Below, one piece after another: positions 36,500 to 47,258 of a DNA stretch of 64,000 bases. Positions within the stretch are counted from its first letter, which is position 1. Every line of letters begins with the position of its first letter. A model generated the notes under the pieces. It was not told the origin of the DNA. It saw nothing but the letters and a program-made list of their open reading frames with translations, and did not search any database. Both the position numbers and the translations under genes were made by a program. Origin of the DNA: JACVRX01 sp963819885 (GTDB lineage: Bacteria; Actinomycetota; Actinomycetes; Jiangellales; Jiangellaceae); NCBI GenBank assembly GCA_963819885.1, contig CAWFXV010000011.1, positions 26,860 to 90,859 on the forward strand. Direction: 5' to 3'.

Positions 36500-37099
36500 G
36501 TGAGCATGCAACTAAGCCCAGCCGCGCCGATGGGTCTCGAGGACAACGTGTACAACCGCCTACTCCGCGAGCGGATCATCTTCCTGGGCACCGAGGTCAA
36601 GGACGAGAACGCGAATGCCATCTGCGCCCAGCTGCTGCTGCTGGCCGCCGAGGACAGCAAGGACATCCACCTCTACATCAACTCGCCGGGCGGCTCGGTG
36701 TCGGCCGGCATGGCCATCTACGACACGATGCAGTACGTCAAGCCCGACGTCGTAACGGTCGCGATGGGCCTGGCGGCGTCGATGGGCCAGTTCCTGCTGA
36801 CGGCCGGGGCCAAGGGCAAGCGGTATGCCACGCCGCACGCGCGGATCATGATGCACCAGCCGTCGGGCGGCATGGGCGGCTCGGCGAGCGACATCCGGAT
36901 CCAGGCGGAGCAGATGCTCCACACCAAGCGGCAGATGGCTCAGCTCAACGCGCAGCACACGGGTCGGACTGTGGCGGAGATCGATAACGACTCCGACCGC
37001 GACCGATGGTTCACCGCGGAGGAGGCGTTGGAGTACGGCTTCGTCGACCACGTCGTGCAGAGCGCGTCCCAGGTCTCCGAGGGTGGCGGCACGGCCTAG
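36500..37099 (+). CDS. clpP1: ATP-dependent Clp protease proteolytic subunit 1
   Basis: Serine peptidase, 199 residues. The catalytic Ser94 is in MGLAASMGQFLL, His119 in ARIMMHQP and an Asp in the IDNDSDRD region. In actinobacteria ClpP1 and ClpP2 form mixed 14-mers that work with ClpX or ClpC1; both are usually needed for activity. AAGGAGA precedes GTG 36500; ATG 36506 is an alternative, and the N-terminus may be processed. The next gene, clpP2, follows after 60 bases. A ClgR box upstream suggests stress induction. Confidence 0.96.
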   Translation: MSMQLSPAAPMGLEDNVYNRLLRERIIFLGTEVKDENANAICAQLLLLAAEDSKDIHLYINSPGGSVSAGMAIYDTMQYVKPDVVTVAMGLAASMGQFLLTAGAKGKRYATPHARIMMHQPSGGMGGSASDIRIQAEQMLHTKRQMAQLNAQHTGRTVAEIDNDSDRDRWFTAEEALEYGFVDHVVQSASQVSEGGGTA

Positions 37100-37159
37100 C
37101 GCCGGTGCCACTGACGCCGGCCCCGCTCGAGACGACCTCAACCACCCGAGGAGACCCCG

Positions 37160-37774
37160 ATGACCGACATGAACTACTACATCCCGCAGTGGGAGGAGCG
37201 CACCTCCTACGGATTCCGCCGCATCGACCCCTACGCGAAGCTGTTCGAGGAGCGGATCATCTTCCTCGGCACACCGATTTCCGACGACGTCGCCAACGCG
37301 GTCATGGCGCAGCTGATCTGCCTGGAATCGATGGATCCGGACCGCGACATCGAGATCTACATCAACTCTCCGGGCGGCTCGTTCACGGCGATGACGACCG
37401 TCTACGACACGATGCAGTTCATCAAGCCCGACGTGCGCACCGTGTGCATGGGCCAGGCGGCCTCTGCCGCCGCGGTGCTCTTGTCCGCTGGCGCACCGGG
37501 CAAGCGCCTAGCCGTTCCCAATGCCCGGGTGCTCATCCACCAGCCTTATACCGAAGGCGCCTACGGGCAGGCGAGTGACATCGAAATCCAGGCCAACGAG
37601 ATCCTGCGGATGCGGGCGTTGCTGGAGGAGATCATCGCCCGGCATACCGGCAAGGACGTCGACCAGGTCCGCAAGGACATCGAGCGCGACAAGATCCTCA
37701 CCACCCAGGAGGCGATCGACTACGGCCTCATCGACGCCTTCACCACATCGCGCAAGGCCAGCCTGGTCGGCTGA
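37160..37774 (+). CDS. clpP2: ATP-dependent Clp protease proteolytic subunit 2
   Basis: A 204-residue Clp peptidase subunit, partner of ClpP1. Ser102 lies in MGQAASAAAVLLSAG and His127 in ARVLIHQPY; the N-terminal YYIPQWEERTSYGFRRIDPY stretch is the ClpP2-type N-terminus that gates the ATPase-facing ring. CGAGGAGA precedes ATG 37160. Sixty bases separate it from clpP1, so the two are probably co-transcribed; clpX is 119 bases on with its own possible -10 (TACCGT, 37842-37847). Confidence 0.96.
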   Translation: MTDMNYYIPQWEERTSYGFRRIDPYAKLFEERIIFLGTPISDDVANAVMAQLICLESMDPDRDIEIYINSPGGSFTAMTTVYDTMQFIKPDVRTVCMGQAASAAAVLLSAGAPGKRLAVPNARVLIHQPYTEGAYGQASDIEIQANEILRMRALLEEIIARHTGKDVDQVRKDIERDKILTTQEAIDYGLIDAFTTSRKASLVG

Positions 37775-37809
37775 TCGGGCCGATCCGATCCTCGCGGGCG
37801 CGCCGTCTT

Positions 37810-37824
37810 GCGGGTTCGACCCGC
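37810..37824 (+). other. Short hairpin between clpP2 and clpX
   Basis: GCGGGT-TCG-ACCCGC can form a 6-bp stem with a 3-base loop in the 119-base gap. It has no U tract, and it could be a weak terminator, a processing site or part of a promoter region. Nothing distinguishes these. Confidence 0.3.
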
Positions 37825-37893
37825 TCGTCGGCCTGAGGGGGTACCGTCGAGGGCACACGGCCATTGGCACTGCTCCCCGGAAGGACTATCCGC

Positions 37894-39186
37894 GTGGCAC
37901 GCATCGGCGACGGTGGTGACCTGCTCAAGTGCTCGTTCTGCGGAAAAAGCCAGAAACAGGTCAAGAAACTCATCGCCGGGCCCGGTGTCTACATCTGCGA
38001 CGAGTGCATCGACCTGTGCAACGAGATCATCGAAGAAGAGCTCAGCGAGAGCCCGGACGTCGGTCTGGCCGACCTGCTGAAGCCGCGGGAGATCTACGAG
38101 TTCCTCGAGCAGTACGTCGTCGGCCAGGAGACTGCCAAGAAGGCGCTGTCCGTGGCGGTCTACAACCACTACAAGCGGGTGCAGGCCAGGCAGGCCGGTG
38201 GTCCGCGGGCAGCCAAGGAGGAGGCGGTCGAGCTCGCCAAGTCCAATATCCTGCTGATCGGACCGACTGGCTGTGGCAAGACCTACTTCGCCCAGACCCT
38301 CGCTCGCCTGCTCAACGTGCCGTTCGCCATCGCCGACGCCACGGCGCTCACCGAGGCTGGTTACGTGGGCGAGGACGTCGAGAACATCCTGCTCAAGCTG
38401 ATCCAGGCGGCCGACTACGACGTCAAGAAGGCCGAGACCGGCATCATCTACATCGACGAGGTCGACAAGATCGCCCGCAAGAGCGAGAACCCGTCGATCA
38501 CCCGGGACGTCTCGGGTGAGGGTGTGCAGCAGGCGCTGCTGAAGATCCTCGAGGGCACCACGGCGAGCGTGCCCCCGCAGGGCGGCCGCAAGCATCCGCA
38601 CCAGGAGTTCATCCAGATCGACACCACCAATGTGCTGTTCATCGTGGGCGGCGCCTTCGCCGGGCTGGAACAGATCATCGAGCACCGAATCGGCCGCACC
38701 GGGTTGGGCTTCGGCGCAGAGATCCGCAGCAAGGCCGACCGCGACGGGACCGACCGCTTCGGTGAGGTCATGCCCGAGGATCTGCTGAAGTTCGGTCTGA
38801 TCCCCGAGTTCATCGGCCGGCTTCCGGTCATCACCACCGTCAGCCCGCTCGACCGCGACGCGCTGATCCGCATCCTGTCCGAGCCCCGCAACGCGCTGGT
38901 CAAGCAATATCACCGGCTGTTCGAGATCGACAACGTCGAGCTCGAGTTCACCGACGACGCTATCGAGGCGGTCGCCGATCAGGCACTGCTGCGCGGCACC
39001 GGCGCCCGCGGGCTGCGGGCGATCATGGAGGAGGTTCTCCTCCATGTCATGTACGAGGTGCCCAGCCGCGAAGACGTCGCTCGCGTCGTCATCAACCGCG
39101 AGGTCGTGCTGGAGAACGTCAACCCGACCCTCGTCCCGCGCGAGGTGGCGCCGCGCAAGCGCGAGCGCCGCGAGAAGAGCGCCTGA
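37894..39186 (+). CDS. clpX: ATP-dependent Clp protease ATP-binding subunit ClpX
   Basis: AAA+ unfoldase of 430 residues that feeds substrates to ClpP1P2. The N-terminal zinc-binding domain has Cys13, Cys16, Cys35 and Cys38 (KCSFCGK, ICDECID); Walker A is GPTGCGKT, Walker B IIYIDEVDKIA, sensor region RSENPSITRDVSGEGVQQALL-like (here SENPSITRDVSGEGVQQ), and the ClpP-binding loop region follows in the middle third. GGAAGGA precedes GTG 37894; a longer reading from 37864 lacks a signal. It is the end of the tig-clpP1-clpP2-clpX cluster. Confidence 0.97.
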   Translation: MARIGDGGDLLKCSFCGKSQKQVKKLIAGPGVYICDECIDLCNEIIEEELSESPDVGLADLLKPREIYEFLEQYVVGQETAKKALSVAVYNHYKRVQARQAGGPRAAKEEAVELAKSNILLIGPTGCGKTYFAQTLARLLNVPFAIADATALTEAGYVGEDVENILLKLIQAADYDVKKAETGIIYIDEVDKIARKSENPSITRDVSGEGVQQALLKILEGTTASVPPQGGRKHPHQEFIQIDTTNVLFIVGGAFAGLEQIIEHRIGRTGLGFGAEIRSKADRDGTDRFGEVMPEDLLKFGLIPEFIGRLPVITTVSPLDRDALIRILSEPRNALVKQYHRLFEIDNVELEFTDDAIEAVADQALLRGTGARGLRAIMEEVLLHVMYEVPSREDVARVVINREVVLENVNPTLVPREVAPRKRERREKSA

Positions 39187-39206
39187 GCGCTCCGTAGACT
39201 TCCCGG

Positions 39207-41861
<2,655 letters not shown>

Positions 41862-41895
41862 CGCGCGTTGCCGGACGTGGTGAACAATACGACCG

Positions 41896-43245
41896 GTGAC
41901 CTCCGAGCCCGACGTCGACGACAACGCCCTGCGCGGGGTCGAGGCTGCCCTCGCGACCCGGTGGCCGGAATCGCGGATCGAGCCGTCGCTGGAACGCATC
42001 GCCGACCTGACCGACCTGCTCGGCAACCCACAGCGGACGTACCCGGTCGTGCACGTCGGCGGGACCAACGGCAAGACATCGACGGCGCGGATTATCGACG
42101 AGCTGATTCGTGAGCTGGGATTACGGACCGGGCGCTTCACCAGCCCGCACCTGGAGTCCGTGACCGAACGGATCAGTTTGGACGGGCGGCCGGTCACCCC
42201 GGAGCGCTTCGCCCGGGCCTACCACGAACTGGCTCCATACCTGGACCTGGTCGACCGGCGCCACGAGCACCGGCTGTCCTTCTTCGAGGTACTGACCGCC
42301 ATGGCGTACGCAACGTTCGCCGACGCCCCGGTCGACGCGGCAATCGTCGAGGTGGGCATGGGTGGCTCGTGGGACGCCACGAACGTGGCTGACGCCAAGG
42401 TGGCGGTCGTGACACCGATCTCGCTCGACCACATCGAGTATCTGGGCGACACCGTCGGCGACATCGCGACGGAGAAGGCGGGGATCATCAAACCCGGTTC
42501 GCTAGCCGTCATGGCCCTGCAGCCAGGCGAGGCAGCGGAGGTCCTGCTCGCCCGCGCGGCCGAGGTCGGAGCCACAATCGTGCGGGAGGGGATCGAGTTC
42601 GGCGTACGGAGCAGGGAGGTCGCCGTGGGTGGCCAGCGTGTCGCCGTGGACGGGCTCGCCGGATCGTACGAGGAGCTCTTTCTTCCGCTGCACGGTGCCC
42701 ACCAGGCACAGAATGCGGCAGTGGCGGTTGCGGCGGTGGAAGGGCTTTTCGGGGGTGGCCGGGTGCCAATCGACGCCGACGCCGTCCGGCTGGCATTCGG
42801 CCGGGTTGTCTCCCCCGGCCGGTTGGAAGTGCTCCGACGGGCGCCGGCGATCATCATCGACTCCGCACACAACCCGGCTGGCGCACAGGCGCTCGCCTCG
42901 GCGATCCAGGACGAATTCCACTTCGCCGTCCTGGTGGCCGTCGTCGCCGTGCTGAGAGATAAGGATGCGATCGGCATCGTGGAGGCGCTCGAGCCGGTCG
43001 TCGACCACGTCGTCGTGACCGAGAACTCCTCACCCCGGGCGATGCCATTGGACGATCTGATGGAGCTGGCGTCGAGGGTCCTGGGACCGGACCGGGTCGA
43101 CCAGGCGCAGACAATGCCGGAGGCGATCGACGTCGCGGTCGGTCTCGCCGACCAGGCAGCCGGCCACGGCGGGGCAGGAGTGCTAGTGACCGGGTCCGTG
43201 GTCAGCGCCAGCGATGCGCGATTGCTGTTGAAAGGGACATCGTGA
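41896..43245 (+). CDS. folC: Dihydrofolate synthase / folylpolyglutamate synthase
   Basis: Mur-ligase-type enzyme of 449 residues that adds Glu to dihydropteroate and extends the polyglutamate tail of folates. The P-loop is HVGGTNGKTST, followed by SPHLESVTERI, the metal/ATP-site VEVGMGGSWDATNV (expected VGLGGRLDATN-like), DHIEYLGDTVGDIATEKAGIIK (split as DHIEYLGDTVG and EKAGIIKPG) and DSAHNPAGAQALA in the C-terminal domain. Both activities are usual for actinobacterial FolC. Its stop overlaps the next start by four bases (GTGA). Confidence 0.95.
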   Translation: MTSEPDVDDNALRGVEAALATRWPESRIEPSLERIADLTDLLGNPQRTYPVVHVGGTNGKTSTARIIDELIRELGLRTGRFTSPHLESVTERISLDGRPVTPERFARAYHELAPYLDLVDRRHEHRLSFFEVLTAMAYATFADAPVDAAIVEVGMGGSWDATNVADAKVAVVTPISLDHIEYLGDTVGDIATEKAGIIKPGSLAVMALQPGEAAEVLLARAAEVGATIVREGIEFGVRSREVAVGGQRVAVDGLAGSYEELFLPLHGAHQAQNAAVAVAAVEGLFGGGRVPIDADAVRLAFGRVVSPGRLEVLRRAPAIIIDSAHNPAGAQALASAIQDEFHFAVLVAVVAVLRDKDAIGIVEALEPVVDHVVVTENSSPRAMPLDDLMELASRVLGPDRVDQAQTMPEAIDVAVGLADQAAGHGGAGVLVTGSVVSASDARLLLKGTS

Positions 43246-43583
43246 ACCGGATCGCGGCGACGGTTCTCGGCATCGAGGCCGTCGTCATCGCCTTGGCCAT
43301 CCCTGTAGCGGTCACCATGTCCGAGGTGGACACGTCGACCGCGATCGCGGCGGGGCTGGCGCTGTCGACAGCTTGTGTGCTCGTGGCAGCGTTTTTGCGC
43401 CGTGGGCGGATCGCCTACTACCTCGGCTCGTTGCTGCAGCTCGCGGCGGTCCTGCTGGGCATCATCGTTCCCACGATGTTCATCCTCGGTGCGATATTCG
43501 CGACGCTCTGGTTCGTCGCGCTCTTCCTCGGTAGCAAGGTCGACGCCGCCGAGCTGGCGCGGCGCGAGAGCGGCGGCGCGTGA
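43242..43583 (+). CDS. DUF4233 family membrane protein
   Basis: A 113-residue protein with four hydrophobic helices (VLGIEAVVIALAIPVAV, AIAAGLALSTACVLVAAFL, YYLGSLLQLAAVLLGIIV and FILGAIFATLWFVALFLG). Members of this family sit between folC and ndk in many actinobacteria and have no known function. GTG 43242 overlaps the folC stop, so it is translated together with folC. Confidence 0.88.
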   Translation: MNRIAATVLGIEAVVIALAIPVAVTMSEVDTSTAIAAGLALSTACVLVAAFLRRGRIAYYLGSLLQLAAVLLGIIVPTMFILGAIFATLWFVALFLGSKVDAAELARRESGGA

Positions 43584-43637
43584 GGCGCAGCGATAGGGTT
43601 CGGCGGTCGCCTGGGTCCTGACCACAGTGGAGTGCCC

Positions 43638-44048
43638 GTGTCCGAGCGCACGCTCGTCCTCATCAAACCCGACGCTGTACAACGCGGCCTGATCGGCGAG
43701 ATCCTGAGCCGCTATGAGCGCAAAGGCCTGACGATCGTGGCGATGGACCAACGCCAGGTCGACCCGGCATTGTCCGACGCTCACTATGCCGAGCACCTCG
43801 AGAAGGCGTTCTATCCGGCGTTGCGAGAGTTCATCACCGGCGGCGAGGTCATCGCCTTGGTACTTGCCGGCGACTCCGCGGTCGACGTGGTCCGCGCCAT
43901 GAACGGCGCCACGGACGGCCGGAAGGCAGCGCCGGGCTCGATCCGAGGCGACCTGGCGCTGTCGACGTCGGAGAACCTCGTGCACGGCTCGGACTCCGGC
44001 GAATCGGCAGCTCGTGAGATCGCGCTGTGGTTTCCCGGCTTGGTCTGA
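43638..44048 (+). CDS. ndk: Nucleoside diphosphate kinase
   Basis: Transfers phosphate from ATP to other NDPs through a phospho-His. The 136-residue length is standard; RTLVLIKPDAVQRGLIGEIL at the start and the active-site His in NLVHGSDS (after GSIRGDLAL) are intact. GTGGAG ends six bases before GTG 43638, favouring it over GTG 43632. In streptomycetes mreB and the rod-shape genes follow ndk; here a pilin-like gene follows instead. Confidence 0.97.
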   Translation: MSERTLVLIKPDAVQRGLIGEILSRYERKGLTIVAMDQRQVDPALSDAHYAEHLEKAFYPALREFITGGEVIALVLAGDSAVDVVRAMNGATDGRKAAPGSIRGDLALSTSENLVHGSDSGESAAREIALWFPGLV

Positions 44049-44059
44049 GGGCTCCCGCG

Positions 44060-44401
44060 ATGCACCCGTCGCCCTCGACCCCGTTCGGGTGGCTGCACCT
44101 GCGGCTTCGGACCCGGCTCGATCGACTGGGCCGCGGGCGAGAGTTCGGCGTCTCCACGGTCGAATGGGTGATCATCACAGCGATCCTGGTCGGGATCGCC
44201 GCGACCATCGGGTTGATCATCTACAACTTCGTGATCAACCAGGGCAGCGAACCACCGCAGTCGCCGCCGGCCACCGGGTGGGCCGTGAGCCGAACCGCTG
44301 GCCCGAAGTGGGGTGGCCGGCTGCGCGTGATAGGTGTGCTCGTCAGGGCAAGCTCGATCGGCAGCCGGATGCCGTCAAGAGCGTTCGGACACGGGCAATG
44401 A
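44060..44401 (+). CDS. Flp-type (type IVb) pilin-like protein, 3' end uncertain
   Basis: The first 65 residues have pilin features: a basic leader ending RGREFG, then VSTVEW and a single hydrophobic helix (VIITAILVGIAATIGLII). Gly30 before and Glu35 (+5) after the predicted cleavage point match the prepilin peptidase site, with Trp instead of Tyr at +6. Residues after about 65 look non-native and are antisense to the MTA phosphorylase gene. One inserted base upstream would hide a TGA at 44286-44288 that gives a natural length of about 75 residues. There is no tad/flp assembly gene nearby. Confidence 0.65.
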   Translation: MHPSPSTPFGWLHLRLRTRLDRLGRGREFGVSTVEWVIITAILVGIAATIGLIIYNFVINQGSEPPQSPPATGWAVSRTAGPKWGGRLRVIGVLVRASSIGSRMPSRAFGHGQ

Positions 44402-45159
44402 CGATCGAGATCGAGCGTCGCGGCAGTCCGAAGCACCAGATTGCGCATTCGCTCGGTGTTCTCGGCGAAGACCCGGAAGACCTCCTCCTGGGTGACGGTG
44501 TCGCCCTCGTCCACGCCCGCGTCGAGATCTGTGACCAGTGCGACTGCGGTGAAACACAAGGCAAGCTCGCGGGCCAGTGCCGCCTCCGGATGGCCGGTCA
44601 TGTTCACCACCGACCAGCCTTGGGCGGCGTACCACGTCGACTCCGCACGAGTAGAGAAACGCGGACCTTCGATCACAACCATGGTCCCGCCGTCGACCGC
44701 CTCGATGCCCTGGGCGGATGCTTCGGCCAGCACCACGTGCCGCGCCGGCCGGGCAGTACGGATCGGCGAACGGCACATGCACAGCTCCGTCGTCGAAGAA
44801 CGTCTGCGCTCGACCTGCGTGCGATCGACCAATTGGTCGGGGACGACGAACGTGCCCGGGCCGAGCTCCGGGCGCAAGCCGCCAACGGCACAGGGGGCAA
44901 TGACCTGACGAACTCCCAGGGACCGCAGCGCCCACAGGTTCGCCCGGTAAGGAATGCGGTGCGGCGGAAGGCGGTGGTCCCGACCGTGCCGGGGCAGGAA
45001 CGCCACCGCACGGTCACCGACCTGGCCGACGGTCACCCGATCACTCGGCCGGCCGAAGGGCGTGTCGACCTCCACCTCGACCGCGTCATCGAGCAGTGCG
45101 TAGAGACCAGACCCGCCGATTACGCCGATCTGCGCGCTCGCTCTGTCGATCACAGACAC
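44221..45159 (-). CDS. S-methyl-5'-thioadenosine phosphorylase family, with probable frame errors
   Basis: Purine-nucleoside phosphorylase fold. IGVIGGSGLYALLD starts it, RHGRDHRLPPHRIPYRANLWAL (phosphate and base site; residues about 57-78) follows, and VVIEGPRFSTRAES and NMTGHPEAALARELALC are well kept. It cleaves methylthioadenosine for methionine salvage. Between about 44815 and 44740 the protein loses family character while another frame reads QTFFDDGAVHVPFADPYCPAG, so one base is missing near 44815 and one is extra near 44745. A third change, an extra base in the GGG at 44346-44348, would hide the natural TGA after LPIELA, so the last 40 or so residues are probably spurious. Confidence 0.83.
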   Translation of the reverse strand: MSVIDRASAQIGVIGGSGLYALLDDAVEVEVDTPFGRPSDRVTVGQVGDRAVAFLPRHGRDHRLPPHRIPYRANLWALRSLGVRQVIAPCAVGGLRPELGPGTFVVPDQLVDRTQVERRRSSTTELCMCRSPIRTARPARHVVLAEASAQGIEAVDGGTMVVIEGPRFSTRAESTWYAAQGWSVVNMTGHPEAALARELALCFTAVALVTDLDAGVDEGDTVTQEEVFRVFAENTERMRNLVLRTAATLDLDRHCPCPNALDGIRLPIELALTSTPITRSRPPHFGPAVRLTAHPVAGGDCGGSLPWLITKL

Positions 45160-45285
45160 CCCAAGGCCGTCAGTCTCAGGCTGTCACATCCCGCCCGTCC
45201 GTCGGCGGTAGCAGCACAACCAACCCCGGCCGAGGGATAGCCTGAACTCGACCCGAGTCCGGTCCCGATTCGGAGCTTCCCGCGC

Positions 45286-47235
45286 ATGTCCGTCGAGTCG
45301 CTGTTCCCTCTTCTCGAACCGCTGCTGCCGCGCGTACAGAAGCCGGTCCAGTACGTGGGCGGCGAGCTCAACGCAACCGTCAAGGACTGGGGTGCCGACG
45401 ACGAAACCGTCCGGTGGGCACTGATGTATCCGGATGCGTACGAAGTCGGCCTGCCCAACCAGGGCGTTCAGATCCTCTACGAGATCCTGAACGAACGTGA
45501 CGGGGTGCTGGCCGAGCGGACCTACGCCGTCTGGCCGGACCTCGAGGTGCTCATGCGCGAGCACCAGATCGGCCAGTTCACCGTCGACGCGCACCGGCCG
45601 GTCGCCGCGTTCGATCTTCTCGGCATCTCCTTCGCCACCGAGCTCGGTTACACGAACATGCTCACTGCGCTCGAGCTGGCAAGCATCCCGGTCGAGGCGG
45701 TCGACCGGCGCGACGAACACCCGGTGGTCATCGCCGGGGGACACGCGGCGTTCAACCCGGAACCGATCGCCGAGTTCATCGACGCCGCCGTGCTGGGCGA
45801 CGGCGAGCAGGTCGTCCTCTCCATCACCGAAGTCGTTCGCGAGTGGAAGCACGCGGGCCGCCCGGGCGGCCGCGACGGGCTGCTGCTGCGGCTCGCCGCG
45901 GGTGGCGGCGTGTACGTCCCGAGGTTCTACGACGTGTCCTATCTCCCCGACGGCCGTATCCAGCGGGTCGTCCCGAACCGGCCCGGCGTCCCGTGGCAGG
46001 TCCGCAAGCACACGGTCATGGACCTGGACTCCTGGCCGTATCCGCGGAAACCGCTGGTCCCGCTGGCCGAGACAGTGCACGAGCGGTTCAGTGTCGAGAT
46101 CTTCCGTGGCTGCACCAGGGGCTGCCGGTTCTGCCAAGCCGGCATGATCACCCGCCCGGTCCGTGAGCGGTCGGTCACCGCCATCGGCGACATGGTCCAG
46201 ACCGGCTTGCAGCGATCCGGGTTCGAGGAGGTCGGCCTGCTGTCGTTGTCCAGCGCCGACCACTCCGAGATCGCCGCGATCGCCTCGGGTCTCGCCGACC
46301 GGTACGAGGACAGCAACATCTCGCTCTCGCTGCCGTCGACCCGGGTCGACGCATTCAACGTCACCCTCGCCAACGAGCTGTCGCGCAGCGGCCGCCGCTC
46401 CGGCCTGACCTTCGCCCCCGAGGGCGGAACCGAGCGCATGCGCCGGGTCATCAACAAGATGGTCAGCGAGGACGATCTGCTCCGCACGGTTGCGACGGCG
46501 TACAGCCACGGCTGGCGGCAGGTGAAGCTCTACTTCATGTGCGGGCTGCCCACCGAGACCGACGAGGATGTGCTCGCGATTGCCGACCTCGCCAAGAAGG
46601 TCATTGATACCGGACGAGACGTTTCCGGGCATCGCGACATCCGCTGCACGGTGTCGATCGGCGCGTTCGTTCCCAAGCCCCACACACCGTTCCAATGGGC
46701 GGCGCAGTGCGACCACGAGACCGTCGACGCCCGGTTGGCCGCGTTACGCCACGCCGTGCGCAGTGACCGCAAGTACGCAAAGGCGGTCGGGTTTCGGTAC
46801 CACGACGGCAAGCCGAGCCAGATCGAGGGACTGCTCTCCCGCGGCGACCGGAGGGTCGGTCAGGTCATCCGTGCGGCCTGGGAGGACGGTGCCCGCTTCG
46901 ACGGGTGGAGTGAGCACTTCTCCTACCAGCGCTGGGCCGCCGCGGCGAAGACCGCACTGGCCGGCGAGCCCGTCGACCTCGACTGGTACACCACCCGCGA
47001 ACGTGAGTACGCCGAAGTCCTGCCCTGGGACCATCTCGACTCGGGCCTGGACCGGGACTGGTTGTGGGAGGACTGGCAGGACGCCGTGGCCGAGGTCGAG
47101 GTGGACGATTGCCGCTGGACGCCGTGCTTCGACTGCGGCGTCTGCCCGCAGCTCGGCACCGAGATCCAGGTCGGTCCAACCGGGCGGACCCTGCTTCCTC
47201 TCACCCCGGTCGGCGGCACGTCACCTCGAGGTTGA
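45286..47235 (+). CDS. B12-binding-type radical SAM protein (TIGR03960 family)
   Basis: A 649-residue radical SAM enzyme of unknown reaction. An N-terminal cobalamin-binding-like domain (MYPDAYEVGLPNQGVQILYE, FDLLGISFATELGYTNMLT, VVIAGGHAAFNPEP) precedes the SAM domain with the 4Fe-4S motif CTRGCRFCQAG. The C-terminus carries an extra Cys cluster CRWTPCFDCGVCPQLG. In most actinobacteria it is directly followed by the DUF2344 gene and the rne locus, hinting at RNA or ribosome modification. Here an oppositely oriented flavin oxidase gene intervenes. ATG 45286 has a GGAG-containing leader. Confidence 0.92.
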   Translation: MSVESLFPLLEPLLPRVQKPVQYVGGELNATVKDWGADDETVRWALMYPDAYEVGLPNQGVQILYEILNERDGVLAERTYAVWPDLEVLMREHQIGQFTVDAHRPVAAFDLLGISFATELGYTNMLTALELASIPVEAVDRRDEHPVVIAGGHAAFNPEPIAEFIDAAVLGDGEQVVLSITEVVREWKHAGRPGGRDGLLLRLAAGGGVYVPRFYDVSYLPDGRIQRVVPNRPGVPWQVRKHTVMDLDSWPYPRKPLVPLAETVHERFSVEIFRGCTRGCRFCQAGMITRPVRERSVTAIGDMVQTGLQRSGFEEVGLLSLSSADHSEIAAIASGLADRYEDSNISLSLPSTRVDAFNVTLANELSRSGRRSGLTFAPEGGTERMRRVINKMVSEDDLLRTVATAYSHGWRQVKLYFMCGLPTETDEDVLAIADLAKKVIDTGRDVSGHRDIRCTVSIGAFVPKPHTPFQWAAQCDHETVDARLAALRHAVRSDRKYAKAVGFRYHDGKPSQIEGLLSRGDRRVGQVIRAAWEDGARFDGWSEHFSYQRWAAAAKTALAGEPVDLDWYTTREREYAEVLPWDHLDSGLDRDWLWEDWQDAVAEVEVDDCRWTPCFDCGVCPQLGTEIQVGPTGRTLLPLTPVGGTSPRG

Positions 47236-47258
47236 CCACCTTCGCATGGGCCACACCG

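Noticed and set aside
37720..39045. 441-residue minus-strand reading opposite clpX
   Set aside because: Antisense shadow of a certain clpX gene; composition typical of reversed G/C-rich codons.
42219..43985. 588-residue minus-strand reading
   Set aside because: Antisense shadow of folC, DUF4233 and ndk, all clear plus-strand genes; Ser/Thr/Arg-rich without domains.
44221..44401. Functional antisense overlap of pilin and MTA phosphorylase genes
   Set aside because: Single-base edits give natural stops to both proteins (about 44288 and 44343) and remove the overlap.
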